Assembly (NCBI GenBank): GCA_947448725.1
Contig: CANFOM010000006.1
Span: 62,001 to 126,000 of the forward strand
DNA from: Bacteroidota bacterium
GTDB lineage: Bacteria > Bacteroidota > Bacteroidia > Chitinophagales > Chitinophagaceae
Length of the DNA: 64,000 nucleotides
Direction: 5' to 3'
This document shows, in pieces, positions 20,075 to 29,889 of the stretch. The position numbers and the translations under genes were made by a program. The notes beneath the pieces were generated by a model, which saw nothing but the letters and a program-made list of their open reading frames with translations, made no database searches and was not told the origin of the DNA. The stretch's first letter is position 1. Every line of letters starts with the position of its first letter.

Positions 20075-20566
20075 ATGCAATCGGAAATAAAAGTTTTTAT
20101 AACTGGTGGCACTTTTGATAAAGAGTACAATGAATTAAATGGAACCCTGTATTTTAATGAAACCCATTTATTTGAAATGCTCACCTTGGGTAGAAGTCGT
20201 TTAGATTTATCTATTCATACTTTAATGTTAAAAGACAGTCTTGACTTTGAAGAATCCGACAGACAATTAATTGCAACTGCTTGCAATGAAGCCAAAGAGC
20301 ATAAGCTATTAATCACCCATGGTACCGACACCATGGCCATTACAGCTTCTTATTTAGCCAAACACTGTCCTTATAAAACGATTGTTTTGACTGGCGCTAT
20401 GGTACCTTATAAATTTGGCAGCTCTGATGGATTGTTTAATTTAGGCAGCGCCCTTGCCTTTGTGCAAGTATTGCCCATAGGCGTTTTCATTGCCATGAAT
20501 GGTAAAATATTTGAAGCAGATAAAGTGAAAAAAAATACAAATAGGGGCGAATTTGAAAGTATTTAA
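20075..20566 (+). CDS. Asparaginase N-terminal-domain protein (single-domain)
   Basis: 163 aa; ITGGTFDKEYN and LLITHGTDTMAITASYLA; no C-terminal domain. Confidence 0.82.
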   Translation: MQSEIKVFITGGTFDKEYNELNGTLYFNETHLFEMLTLGRSRLDLSIHTLMLKDSLDFEESDRQLIATACNEAKEHKLLITHGTDTMAITASYLAKHCPYKTIVLTGAMVPYKFGSSDGLFNLGSALAFVQVLPIGVFIAMNGKIFEADKVKKNTNRGEFESI

Positions 20567-20599
20567 AAAAAATTTATTAATATTATAAAAAAAATATTA

Positions 20600-20971
20600 A
20601 TGAAAAGTACAAAAATTATTTATTGGGTTACCACCAGCATTATTTGCTTATTTGCTTCCACCGCTATTTTTATGAATACTAAAATGGCCATTGATGGAGC
20701 CACTCATTTAGGTATCCCCCATTACCTTGGACTAGAAGTAAGTATTGGACAATTAATTGGATTGGTTTTATTAATTATTCCTGCCGTGCCAGCTCGCTTT
20801 AAAGAATGGGCCTATGTTGGTTTTGGTATCATGTATTTAACCGCATTAAATGCGCATCTTTCTGTTAGCGACCCCATCGCTAATAGTATTATGGCTATTG
20901 TGTTTTTTATTCTATTACTTGTTTCTTATACAAGTTATCATAAAATACTAGCTGCTAAAAAAGCATCATAA
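20600..20971 (+). CDS. DoxX-like membrane protein
   Basis: 123 aa; four predicted TM; HLGIPHYLGLEVSIGQLIGLVLLIIPAVPARFKEWAYVGFG. Confidence 0.75.
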   Translation: MKSTKIIYWVTTSIICLFASTAIFMNTKMAIDGATHLGIPHYLGLEVSIGQLIGLVLLIIPAVPARFKEWAYVGFGIMYLTALNAHLSVSDPIANSIMAIVFFILLLVSYTSYHKILAAKKAS

Positions 20972-20976
20972 ATATT

Positions 20977-21020
20977 AAAACAAAAAAGCCATCCTAAATT
21001 AGTGATGGCTTTTTTGTTTT
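20977..21020. terminator. Bidirectional intrinsic terminator between convergent genes
   Basis: Perfect 17-bp arms AAAACAAAAAAGCCATC / GATGGCTTTTTTGTTTT, 10-nt loop. Confidence 0.88.
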
Positions 21021-21029
21021 TGGACCTTA

Positions 21030-22244
21030 TTATTTTTTAGGTAAAGCGCTAAGCATTTTTTTCAAAAACTCATCCGAAGCTTTATCTTCTATCCATCTTA
21101 CTACTGCAACTATATCATTCTCGCCATCTACATAAATCATATTGGTCCCATTGCCTATATGTGCATAGGCCGTTTCGGGCGCTGATGGATATAATTTTTT
21201 ATTGGTATTTAAAAAATAATTCATAAAGCCATACCCTTCATTGGCAGCAGTGGGTGTGGTAGCTTTTTTAAACCAATCTTCCGCAATCAATTGCTTGCCA
21301 TTCCAGTTTCCTTTCCGTAAGGTTAATAATCCAAACCTTGCCATATCATAAGCATTAATAAATAGTCCACCACCAAAATGACCGCCCCCACTTACCGATT
21401 GAATCAATTTACCATCTAATACAATCCATGAATTCTTATACCCTGTCCACAACCAAGTAGTAGAGGCTCCAATAGGGTTCATAATATTATCTCTAAGTAC
21501 CTGCGGTAATGGTTGATGCCAGACAGTTGTTGCTGCTAAAGCCAATGCATTAACCCTAGTATCATTGTATTTATAGCTAGTACCTGGTTCGTTACGTTTT
21601 CTGGTTAACCACTCCTCCGATTTATCGGAAGGTCTATCTGCCCAATCTGGCTTGCCCCACAAAGTACCTTCCCAATCGCTTGTTTGTCTTAACATATTAT
21701 CCCAACTAATTTTTCTATTATGCTCGGTTTCAAATGGATAAATAAAAGAACTTTGATGGATTGGATTTTGAACAATCTTTTCCTCATTACTCCAAACTTC
21801 AATGGGTGGCAAATAAGTATACACTTTGTCGTTTAAGGAAGCAATTAAACCTTTTTGATAAGCTAAGCCTACCACGGTTGATAAAAAACTCTTCGTAACA
21901 CTATTGGACATTTCGACGCTATTGGGATTTCCCCATTCTGCTATGATATACCCTTTGTAGATAATGATCCCGGCCGCAGGACCTCGGCTGGCCATGGGTC
22001 CAACTGGATCAGAAAAGGGTTCTTTACCAAATTGCATCGCTTGAGAAAGCCACAAATTTTTAGGCAATTTTGTTTCATTGTTTATAGCAAATTGAATAGC
22101 CTCTTGCAACTTAATGGTATCAATATGATAATAGGCTGGAGATTTTTTTTCCCAATTAGACGCTGTTGGAAAGTAGAGATTACTTTGCGCCCTCAAGAAA
22201 AATAAGGACAATAAAAGACCAGTGGTTATTAATAGTTTTTTCAT
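21030..22244 (-). CDS. Serine hydrolase, beta-lactamase/class C family
   Basis: 404 aa; SNSVTKSFLSTVVGLAYQKG (SxxK); YKYNDTRVNALAL; HIGNGTNMIYVD. Confidence 0.85.
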   Translation of the reverse strand: MKKLLITTGLLLSLFFLRAQSNLYFPTASNWEKKSPAYYHIDTIKLQEAIQFAINNETKLPKNLWLSQAMQFGKEPFSDPVGPMASRGPAAGIIIYKGYIIAEWGNPNSVEMSNSVTKSFLSTVVGLAYQKGLIASLNDKVYTYLPPIEVWSNEEKIVQNPIHQSSFIYPFETEHNRKISWDNMLRQTSDWEGTLWGKPDWADRPSDKSEEWLTRKRNEPGTSYKYNDTRVNALALAATTVWHQPLPQVLRDNIMNPIGASTTWLWTGYKNSWIVLDGKLIQSVSGGGHFGGGLFINAYDMARFGLLTLRKGNWNGKQLIAEDWFKKATTPTAANEGYGFMNYFLNTNKKLYPSAPETAYAHIGNGTNMIYVDGENDIVAVVRWIEDKASDEFLKKMLSALPKK

Positions 22245-22367
22245 TTTTATATAATAAGTTATTAATTTATATTTTGCCCCTTAAAGATAAAGCCTAATTG
22301 AATGCCAATAAGGGTGGTTAGTAAAAATGTACGATTTCTAACCAACAATTGTCTAAATTAGCGTTGT

Positions 22368-22910
22368 ATGCCAAGTGACCAAGAACTTATTATTCAATTC
22401 CAACAATCCATCAATAAAGAAGCTGTGTTTACCCAATTATTGCGTAAGCATCAGCAAAAAGTTTATTACCAAATTAAAAGAATGGTTTTGGAACATGCAG
22501 ATGCTGATGACATTGCCCAATTGGTATGGATTAAAGTTTGGAATAAGTTAGATGGGTTTAAAATGGAAAGCGAATTTAGTACTTGGATATTCAGAATCGC
22601 TTACAATGAAACCTTAAACTACCTACAGAAACAAAAAAAGCAAAGCACCCGATTGTCGAATGATGATTTATTTACTTATGAAAACGCTTCTGGGAGCTCC
22701 GATGAACCAAAAACTACCGAAATTCAAATTGCTTTAGAAAGCGCTATTAAACAACTCCCTGAAAAACAAAGGATTGTATTTATGTTAAGGTACTTTGACG
22801 GTTACGAATATGAAAAAATTGCCGGAATAATGGGCACTACTGTGGGTGGGGCCAAAGCCAATTTTCATCAAGCAGTAAAAAAAATTGAGAAATTTGTAAA
22901 AAAGCTTTAA
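22368..22910 (+). CDS. RNA polymerase sigma factor, sigma-70/ECF family
   Basis: 180 aa; DADDIAQLVWIKVWNKLDGFKMESEFSTWIFRIAYNETLNYL; LPEKQRIVFMLRYFDGYEYEKIAGIMGTTVGGAKANFHQAVKKI. Confidence 0.9.
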   Translation: MPSDQELIIQFQQSINKEAVFTQLLRKHQQKVYYQIKRMVLEHADADDIAQLVWIKVWNKLDGFKMESEFSTWIFRIAYNETLNYLQKQKKQSTRLSNDDLFTYENASGSSDEPKTTEIQIALESAIKQLPEKQRIVFMLRYFDGYEYEKIAGIMGTTVGGAKANFHQAVKKIEKFVKKL

Positions 22911-22943
22911 ACTTAAACACCTATTGACTATCAAATTAAAACT

Positions 22944-23414
22944 ATGGAATTATTAAAGGAAAAGGAATCACTACTTCAAGACCAAGCATGGGTAGAATCT
23001 ATTGTAAAAAAAGATCATTTAAACCGATTTAATTTAACCAATACAGATGCGCCTTTTAATTATTTTGAATCCTTCCCCGATCAAATATTGACACGCATAC
23101 AATTAGAAAATAATAATAGGACAAATAAATCTGGTGTTAAAACATTTTTTATTAACCATTATGCTAAAATCGCAGTTGCTGCAAGTTTTATTTTGTTAGT
23201 TGCTGGCGCTTATTTGTATAATAACACTAATATAAAAAAGAATACTGTAGTTTCGATTCAAGAAATTCCAAATGAAGAAATGACCAATTACGTCAATACC
23301 TATGAAGCAATTGCCGAACTAGATTTTGATCTTATTATTAAAAAAGAGAATGCCTCTCTTGAAAATTTAGAAGAAACAGAAATTCAGAAAATACAAAAAG
23401 CCATAACTCATTAA
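22944..23414 (+). CDS. Putative single-TM anti-sigma-like protein
   Basis: 156 aa, directly downstream of the sigma factor; one TM (YAKIAVAASFILLVAGAYLY). Confidence 0.55.
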   Translation: MELLKEKESLLQDQAWVESIVKKDHLNRFNLTNTDAPFNYFESFPDQILTRIQLENNNRTNKSGVKTFFINHYAKIAVAASFILLVAGAYLYNNTNIKKNTVVSIQEIPNEEMTNYVNTYEAIAELDFDLIIKKENASLENLEETEIQKIQKAITH

Positions 23415-23437
23415 TTCAGCTATTAGATAACTATATT

Positions 23438-23911
23438 ATGAAAAAAATAATTTTTAGCACTTTATTTACTTTATTACTATTTAGTGGCTACGCCCAACCC
23501 AATCCTCCAAGAAGACCACCACCACCTCCTCCACCAAGAGAAGATCAAGAAATGGATGAAAGAAGAGGGCCTCGAATGAGGGGGGAAGACAGGCAAGAGC
23601 ATAAAGAACGTATTGAATTATTCAAGGTTCAGTTTATTACCGAAAAATTAGCTTTGACTACCCCTGAAGCAGAAGCTTTTTGGCCCGTTTATGAAGAATA
23701 TAAAAAAGTGGTTAAAGACATTGTAAAAACAAAATCAGAGGATGAGATATTGTTTCAAGAAGCGATGCTCAACGCAAGAAAAAAATACAAAACAGATTTA
23801 AAGCCAGTATTAAAGTCAGATGAAAGAGTGAATGATGCTTTAAAAATAGAAAGGGAATTTTTAAACAAAATTCGTTTTGAAATGAATAGAAGAAGAGGGT
23901 TTAAGGACTAA
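23438..23911 (+). CDS. Spy/CpxP-like periplasmic protein with Pro/Arg-rich N-terminal segment
   Basis: 157 aa; signal peptide; PNPPRRPPPPPPPRE; helical ...ERIELFKVQFITEKLALTTPEAEAFWPVYEEYKK. Confidence 0.6.
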   Translation: MKKIIFSTLFTLLLFSGYAQPNPPRRPPPPPPPREDQEMDERRGPRMRGEDRQEHKERIELFKVQFITEKLALTTPEAEAFWPVYEEYKKVVKDIVKTKSEDEILFQEAMLNARKKYKTDLKPVLKSDERVNDALKIEREFLNKIRFEMNRRRGFKD

Positions 23912-23934
23912 AAACAACTCATTAATAAGCATTT

Positions 23935-23970
23935 GCGCCCCAGGTTAACTACCTGGGGCGCTTTTATTTT
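23935..23970 (+). terminator. Strong intrinsic terminator
   Basis: GCGCCCCAGG-ttaacta-CCTGGGGCGC-TTTTATTTT. Confidence 0.93.
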
Positions 23971-24017
23971 ATAGCGTAGTTTTCGTATATTACAGTTCAT
24001 AATTAAATGCCTCTTCT

Positions 24018-25460
24018 ATGAAAAAAATTGCTTTATTAATAGCTGCTGTTGTTTTAATCCTTGCCATTATTGTAGTAAGTAAAACAATAACTAATTCACC
24101 AGGTGCCCATCAAAAAAGCACTACATTAGAAATATTGCCAACAGAGGCAATCGCCCATATGAGTCAGGCGATTCAAATTAAAACAGAAACGCCCAATGAC
24201 GCCTATGAATTTGACACCGCTACTTTTTTTGCTTACCGAAAATTTATAGAAAAAGCTTACCCTTTGGTACATAAAAATTTACCCCGTACTGTAATAGATA
24301 GTTTTAATTATGTATACGAATGGAAAGGTACCGATACCAGCATACTGCCCATGGTTTTAATGGCACATTATGATGTTGTTCCCGTAGAAGCTTCTGCAGT
24401 TAAATTATGGCATGCAGTACCTTATGGTGGCGAAGTGAAAGATGGGTATATATGGGGAAGAGGCGTATTAGATGATAAATCTAGTATGATCAGTATTTTA
24501 GAAGCAGCGGAATTACAATTAGCGAAAGGGTTTCAACCTAAGCAAACTATTTTATTATGTTTTGGAGCCGATGAAGAATCAAGTGGAAATGGCGCTACAG
24601 CTGTGGTAAAATATTTTAAATCTAAAAATAAAAGATTTGATTTAGTAGTAGATGAAGGTGGCGAAATTTCTACGGAAGACATGAAAGACATTAAAAGACC
24701 CATCGCTTCTATAGGCGTTGGAGAAAAAGGATATGTGACTTTAATTCTTACTGCTCAAAAAGCAGGTGGTCATTCCTCTATTCCTGGAAAAACCACTGTT
24801 ATAGATATTCTAAGTAAAGGCTTGTATCAATTAAGAGAAAAGCAAATGCCTGCAAAATTAATTCCTCCTATCAAAGCATATTTAGAAAGAGTAAGTGGCT
24901 ACACAGAAAATTTTGGTAAAAAAATGGCTTTATCCAACCTGTGGCTTTTTGAAAAGCAAGTACTCAATAACTTATCAGAATCTCCTTCAAGCAATGCATT
25001 GATTAGAACCACCATTGTACCAACTATTATAAACAGCGGTGTAAGAGACAATGTTATTCCAACCTTTGCTACTGCTTATGTAAATAGTCGTATTCTGCCA
25101 GGAGAATCACAAAAAGATGTATACAATTTTGTTGAAAAAACAATCAATGATACCAATATAAAAATTACCTATTACCACAATTACAGTACCATGCCTTCGC
25201 CAACCACTGATATCAATAGTAAGGCCTTCCAAAGAGTGGAAACAGTAATTAATGCCATTGTGGATGATGTAATTGTAGCCCCTATGTTAATGGTGGGGGC
25301 CACCGATTCTAGAAACTATAGAGAAATTAGCGATGGTGTTGTTAATTTTACACCCATTACAAATGCCAAGGGTTATCATGGTATTGACGAACGTTTGATG
25401 GTTTCTGATTTTCAAAAATGTATCAACTTTTACAGCTTATTAATTCAAGGATCAAAATAA
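24018..25460 (+). CDS. M20 family metallopeptidase, carboxypeptidase S-like
   Basis: 480 aa; VLMAHYDVVPVE, WGRGVLDDKSSMISILEAAE, CFGADEESSGNGA. Confidence 0.9.
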   Translation: MKKIALLIAAVVLILAIIVVSKTITNSPGAHQKSTTLEILPTEAIAHMSQAIQIKTETPNDAYEFDTATFFAYRKFIEKAYPLVHKNLPRTVIDSFNYVYEWKGTDTSILPMVLMAHYDVVPVEASAVKLWHAVPYGGEVKDGYIWGRGVLDDKSSMISILEAAELQLAKGFQPKQTILLCFGADEESSGNGATAVVKYFKSKNKRFDLVVDEGGEISTEDMKDIKRPIASIGVGEKGYVTLILTAQKAGGHSSIPGKTTVIDILSKGLYQLREKQMPAKLIPPIKAYLERVSGYTENFGKKMALSNLWLFEKQVLNNLSESPSSNALIRTTIVPTIINSGVRDNVIPTFATAYVNSRILPGESQKDVYNFVEKTINDTNIKITYYHNYSTMPSPTTDINSKAFQRVETVINAIVDDVIVAPMLMVGATDSRNYREISDGVVNFTPITNAKGYHGIDERLMVSDFQKCINFYSLLIQGSK

Positions 25461-25466
25461 TTTTTT

Positions 25467-26387
25467 ATGAAAACAAAAAACAGTTGCCGCTTCTTTTTTT
25501 TAATTTTATTTACTTTTTTAAAACTGAACATTACTATGGCACAATTTCAGCCTTTATACAAGGTTACACCCAATTATATCCAACAGGAAAATAAAGAGGC
25601 TTCCAGTAGTGCAACAGGAATTTTAATTATTGAAAAAGTTTCGGAGCCTGCCTATCAATATTATAGAGCAGCCAATGACAATGAAAAAAGACCCTGTGTA
25701 ATTGTTTGCCCAGGTGGCGGCTATGGTATTTTAGCTGCTAGCCATGAAGGTTCCGACTTAGCTAAATTTTTTAACAGCATTGGCGTTAATGCCTTAGTTT
25801 TAAAATACCGTATTCCCAATAAGGCCAATCAAATTGATAAATCCATTGCTCCTTTACAAGATGCTCAACAAGCCATGTATTTATGTAGATTACACGCAGC
25901 AGATTGGGGTATAGATGCTAAAAAAATTGGCGTCATGGGCTTTTCTGCAGGGGGACATTTGGCTGCGAGTTTAGCAACACATTACGATGATGTTAAAATC
26001 AATAATCCAGAAAATATTTCATTAAGACCCGACTTTCAATTGCTTATATACCCAGTGATCACTTTCAATGACTTCGGCCATGGTGGTTCTAGAAACAATC
26101 TTATAGGCCCAGTGATGACCGAAGAAGCCATTCATTATTTTAGTAACGAAGAACACGTTAATCAGGATTCTCCTCCTGCATTTTTAGTGCACGCGAAAGA
26201 TGATGGTGCAGTACCTGTATCCAATTCTACCACTTATTTTAAAGAACTACAATTAAATAAAGTGCCTGCCGAAATTTATTTATATGAAAAAGGAGGCCAC
26301 GGCTTTGGAATGAAAAACCCAACCAGCGAAGTGTATTGGCCGAATTTATTAAAACAGTGGATGCAAAAACAACAACTAATTCAATAA
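25467..26387 (+). CDS. Alpha/beta hydrolase (BD-FAE/esterase-like)
   Basis: 306 aa; VCPGGGYGILAASHEG, MGFSAGGHLAASLATHYD, EKGGHGFGM. Confidence 0.87.
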   Translation: MKTKNSCRFFFLILFTFLKLNITMAQFQPLYKVTPNYIQQENKEASSSATGILIIEKVSEPAYQYYRAANDNEKRPCVIVCPGGGYGILAASHEGSDLAKFFNSIGVNALVLKYRIPNKANQIDKSIAPLQDAQQAMYLCRLHAADWGIDAKKIGVMGFSAGGHLAASLATHYDDVKINNPENISLRPDFQLLIYPVITFNDFGHGGSRNNLIGPVMTEEAIHYFSNEEHVNQDSPPAFLVHAKDDGAVPVSNSTTYFKELQLNKVPAEIYLYEKGGHGFGMKNPTSEVYWPNLLKQWMQKQQLIQ

Positions 26388-26452
26388 AACTTTTGGTATA
26401 GTAAGCTTGTCTCAGACTCGATTCATTCTAATTAAAAATAAATCTAAAATAA

Positions 26453-27730
26453 ATGTATATGCGTTTTTTAACTCTTGGCTTGTCCTTATTTTTTTGTATT
26501 ACCCTATCAGCACAAAAAACAATTTTAATAAAGTGTGGTAAATTATTGGATAGTAAAACGGGTGTCGTTTCAGAAAAGCAAAATATTTTTATTAAGGGCA
26601 ATCAAGTGGTTTCCATTAGTACCACTACCTTACAAGCCGACTCTATCATAGATTTAAGTAATTATTTTGTAATGCCTGGTATGATAGATTGTCATACGCA
26701 TGTGTTATTGCAAGGAGACATCACTTCGGAAGATTATGATGTACAAGTTTTAAAAGAATCTATTCCTTATAGAACCATACGAGCTACCAAAAGTGCCGAA
26801 AAAGCTTTAATGAATGGATTTACTACCCTACGTGACTTAGGCACGGAAGGCGCTGGCTACGCAGATGTGGATGTAAAAAAAGCAATCAATAAAGGTGTAA
26901 TTAATGGACCAAGAATGTTCGTTTCTACCCTTGCTATGAATACCACCGGGCATTATCCTTTAAAAGCTGCTGATTACTCATGGGAATTGCATCTACCAAA
27001 AGGCGTTATAGAAATTACGGGTGCAGATGAAGCCCGAAGAGCCGTAAGACAACAATTAGAGCAAGGATCAGATTGGATTAAAATTTATGCCGACCGTGGT
27101 TATTATCGTTTAGCTGATGGTTCTTTCAGATCTGTTCCTAATTTTACCAATGAAGAAATTAAAGCCATTGGAGATGAAACTATACTTAGTAGAAAAAAAC
27201 TAGCTGCGCATGCTATGACCAGAGATGGTATCATTGCTGCTATTAATGCTGGTGCAAGTACTATTGAACATGGTAGTGGAATGGATGAAGAGTGTATGCG
27301 CTTAATGGTAGAGAAAGGCGTTTATTGGTGCCCTACTTTATTTGTAAATGAATATGTGGCAGAAGGTCGTGCAAAATTAGGAAGTCCTATTAATCAATAC
27401 TTTCAACAATCCATTCAAGCCACTTTTAAAAAAGCAATGAAGATGGGTGTTAAACTAGCTTATGGAACTGATATTGGAGGTTATGATTGGAATTTAGCAG
27501 AAGCCAAAGACTTTACTTATTTTGTAGATTGGGGATTAAGTCCCATTCAAGCCATACAAACAGCTACTACCACTGCTGCAGAATTATTAGGCATGCAAGG
27601 TAAAATTGGTGAAATAAAAGAAGGCAGCTTTGCTGATATTATCGCATTGAAAAAAGATCCTACGAAAGATATAAGTGCTTTACAAAATATTGATTGGGTA
27701 ATGAAAGACGGAAAAGTGTACAAACATTAA
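26453..27730 (+). CDS. Secreted amidohydrolase, Xaa-Pro dipeptidase-like
   Basis: 425 aa; MPGMIDCHTHVLLQGD, TLRDLGTEGAGYADVDVKKAI, AHAMTRDGI, YGTDIGGYDW. Confidence 0.9.
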   Translation: MYMRFLTLGLSLFFCITLSAQKTILIKCGKLLDSKTGVVSEKQNIFIKGNQVVSISTTTLQADSIIDLSNYFVMPGMIDCHTHVLLQGDITSEDYDVQVLKESIPYRTIRATKSAEKALMNGFTTLRDLGTEGAGYADVDVKKAINKGVINGPRMFVSTLAMNTTGHYPLKAADYSWELHLPKGVIEITGADEARRAVRQQLEQGSDWIKIYADRGYYRLADGSFRSVPNFTNEEIKAIGDETILSRKKLAAHAMTRDGIIAAINAGASTIEHGSGMDEECMRLMVEKGVYWCPTLFVNEYVAEGRAKLGSPINQYFQQSIQATFKKAMKMGVKLAYGTDIGGYDWNLAEAKDFTYFVDWGLSPIQAIQTATTTAAELLGMQGKIGEIKEGSFADIIALKKDPTKDISALQNIDWVMKDGKVYKH

Positions 27731-27737
27731 TAAAAAA

Positions 27738-28976
27738 TTATTCTTTTACTACACTTCCCTTCCATCCAAAATAAGCGACCACCAAAAAAGCAATAAGCGG
27801 TACAATATAGCCCATTTGAATATTGCCTGTAGCATCACTTATTAAACCAAAGATGCGCGGTAAAACAGCGCCGCCTGCAATAGCCATAATAATCAAGCTG
27901 CTGCCCATTTCCGTATCTGTGCCTAATTGCTTGATACCTAATGAAAAAATTGTCGGGAACATAATAGACATGAAAAAGCAAATTCCAATTAACGAATATA
28001 TGGTAAGCATACCATGAGTAGCAATCGCCACTGAACAAAGTAAAGCAGCCATGATACCATAAGCCGTTAATAATTTATTAGGGGCAATATAATTCATTAA
28101 AAAAGTACCCGTAAATCGGCCAATCAAAAAAGCCAGGGTTCCAAAACTTAAAAATTGAGCTGCTTGAAACTGATTGATGCCCGCAGATTCAGTTGCAAAT
28201 AAAATAAATAAACTTAGTACACATACTTGTGCACCCACATAAAAAAATTGAGCAATAACAGCCCATCTTAAATGGGAATGACTAAAAGTTGCAGCCACAG
28301 TGGCCTTACTAGACTGTGTATTTTTGGCCCTTATATCTGGGAGTTTCACTAAATAAAATAATACGGCAATGATTAATAAAACAATACCTAAAATAGTATA
28401 AGGCATTTTTACTGTGGAGGCTTCTGAGGCCAACGCCGCTTGTCTTACCGAAGCAGACATCGCATTTAATGTTTCAGGAGAATTACCTTGCGTAAAAATA
28501 ACCTTAGCGCCAATAAGTGGTGCTACAAAAGCAGCCAAACCATTAAAAGATTGAGCTAAGTTTAAACGTTGTGTAGAAGAAGCAGGGTCCCCTAAAGCAG
28601 ATGCATAAGGATTGGCAGCTGTCTCTAGAATAGTAAGGCCGCAAGCAATGACAAAGGAAGCAAACAAAAAATAGATATATGATTGGTTATTGGCTGCAGG
28701 TATAAACAAAAATGCCCCCATCGCAAATAATAATAAACCAATGATGATGCCCATTTTATACCCAAATCTTTTCATGATGAGCCCCGCTGGTAAAGCCATA
28801 AAAAAGTATGCAATATAAACAGCCGAATCCACTAAGGTAGATTGAGTGGTGGTGAGCGTAAATGATTTTTTCAGATGGGGAATCAAAATAGGGACTAAAT
28901 TATTCGCAAAGCCCCATAAAAAAAACAAACAAGTAATTAATACAAAAGGGATTAGGTCAGATTTGGTTTTTTGCAT
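27738..28976 (-). CDS. Sugar MFS transporter, FucP-like
   Basis: 412 aa; 12 TM; FVLITCLFFLWGFANNLVPILIPHLKKSF; ETAANPYASALGDPASSTQRLNLAQSFNGLA. Confidence 0.9.
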   Translation of the reverse strand: MQKTKSDLIPFVLITCLFFLWGFANNLVPILIPHLKKSFTLTTTQSTLVDSAVYIAYFFMALPAGLIMKRFGYKMGIIIGLLLFAMGAFLFIPAANNQSYIYFLFASFVIACGLTILETAANPYASALGDPASSTQRLNLAQSFNGLAAFVAPLIGAKVIFTQGNSPETLNAMSASVRQAALASEASTVKMPYTILGIVLLIIAVLFYLVKLPDIRAKNTQSSKATVAATFSHSHLRWAVIAQFFYVGAQVCVLSLFILFATESAGINQFQAAQFLSFGTLAFLIGRFTGTFLMNYIAPNKLLTAYGIMAALLCSVAIATHGMLTIYSLIGICFFMSIMFPTIFSLGIKQLGTDTEMGSSLIIMAIAGGAVLPRIFGLISDATGNIQMGYIVPLIAFLVVAYFGWKGSVVKE

Positions 28977-29065
28977 GGTTGTTTAAATTATATTTAAATA
29001 TAATCCATCCATTACATTTTAGCAAAAAATACCCATAAAGCACAGTTTTTAGAAAGTTAAATACT

Positions 29066-29073
29066 TAAATTTG
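29066..29073 (+). promoter_or_regulatory. Bacteroidota-type -7 element (TAAATTTG)
   Basis: TAnnTTTG 33 bp before ATG at 29107; no clear -33 TTTG. Confidence 0.4.
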
Positions 29074-29106
29074 GTAACATTTAAATTCTCAAAACCACCA
29101 AACAAC

Positions 29107-29889
29107 ATGAAAAAATTATTGCTGTTGATTACTTTTTCCTTTCTTGTGCTTGTAAATTTTGCAGCCGCACCAAAAAATTTACCTCGCGATTACTATTTAA
29201 TTCAAGTATTCCATTGTTCTAAAACAACTCAGATTGAAAACATTGATGCCTATTTAAAAAGTACCTTGCTCCCTTATTTGCATCAAAACGGTATCTCAAA
29301 AGTGGGCGTATTTGCACCCATTGATAATGATACTGCAGTGGACAAACGTTTATTTGTTTGGATCCCTTTGAAATCAATTAATGAAGTAGAGGTATTAGAT
29401 CAAAAAATTGAAAAATTAAACCCAATGGGGCAAGACGCTGTAATTCATTTAGAAAATGCAGATAGTAGTTTGCCTTACAATAGAATTGAAAAAATCTTAA
29501 CCAAAGCTTTTAAGTTTCAACCTCAATATGCGACTAAGACAAGTTTAACTAAATCTAGTAGCCGTATTTACGAATTTAGAAGTTACGAAAGTGCCACCGA
29601 GGATATGCATTTGAGAAAAGTACATATGTTTAACGAAGGAGGAGAAGTAACCTTATTTGCTAAGCTTAATTTTAATGCCATATTTTATTCAAAAGTAATT
29701 GCTGGAAGCAGAATGCCTAATTTGATTTATATGACCAGCTTTAACAACATGGATGATCGCAATGAACATTGGAAAGCTTTTTCGGCAGATCCACTTTGGA
29801 AAAAAATATCTGCAGCTCCTGAATATTTAAAAACAGTGAATAGAAATGAAACTATATTAATGAGTGCACGTGATTATGCCGATTTTTAA
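29107..29889 (+). CDS. NIPSNAP family protein, secreted
   Basis: ORF track 29071 starts at TTG inside the promoter-like motif; ATG (MKKLLLLITFSFLVLVNFAAA) at 29107; RIYEFRSYESATEDMHLRKVHMFNEGGEV... Confidence 0.82.
   Translation: MKKLLLLITFSFLVLVNFAAAPKNLPRDYYLIQVFHCSKTTQIENIDAYLKSTLLPYLHQNGISKVGVFAPIDNDTAVDKRLFVWIPLKSINEVEVLDQKIEKLNPMGQDAVIHLENADSSLPYNRIEKILTKAFKFQPQYATKTSLTKSSSRIYEFRSYESATEDMHLRKVHMFNEGGEVTLFAKLNFNAIFYSKVIAGSRMPNLIYMTSFNNMDDRNEHWKAFSADPLWKKISAAPEYLKTVNRNETILMSARDYADF

Noticed and set aside
23510-23545. CCACCACCTCCTCCACC simple repeat
   Set aside because: Encodes the poly-Pro segment of the Spy-like protein; not a separate repeat element or CRISPR.
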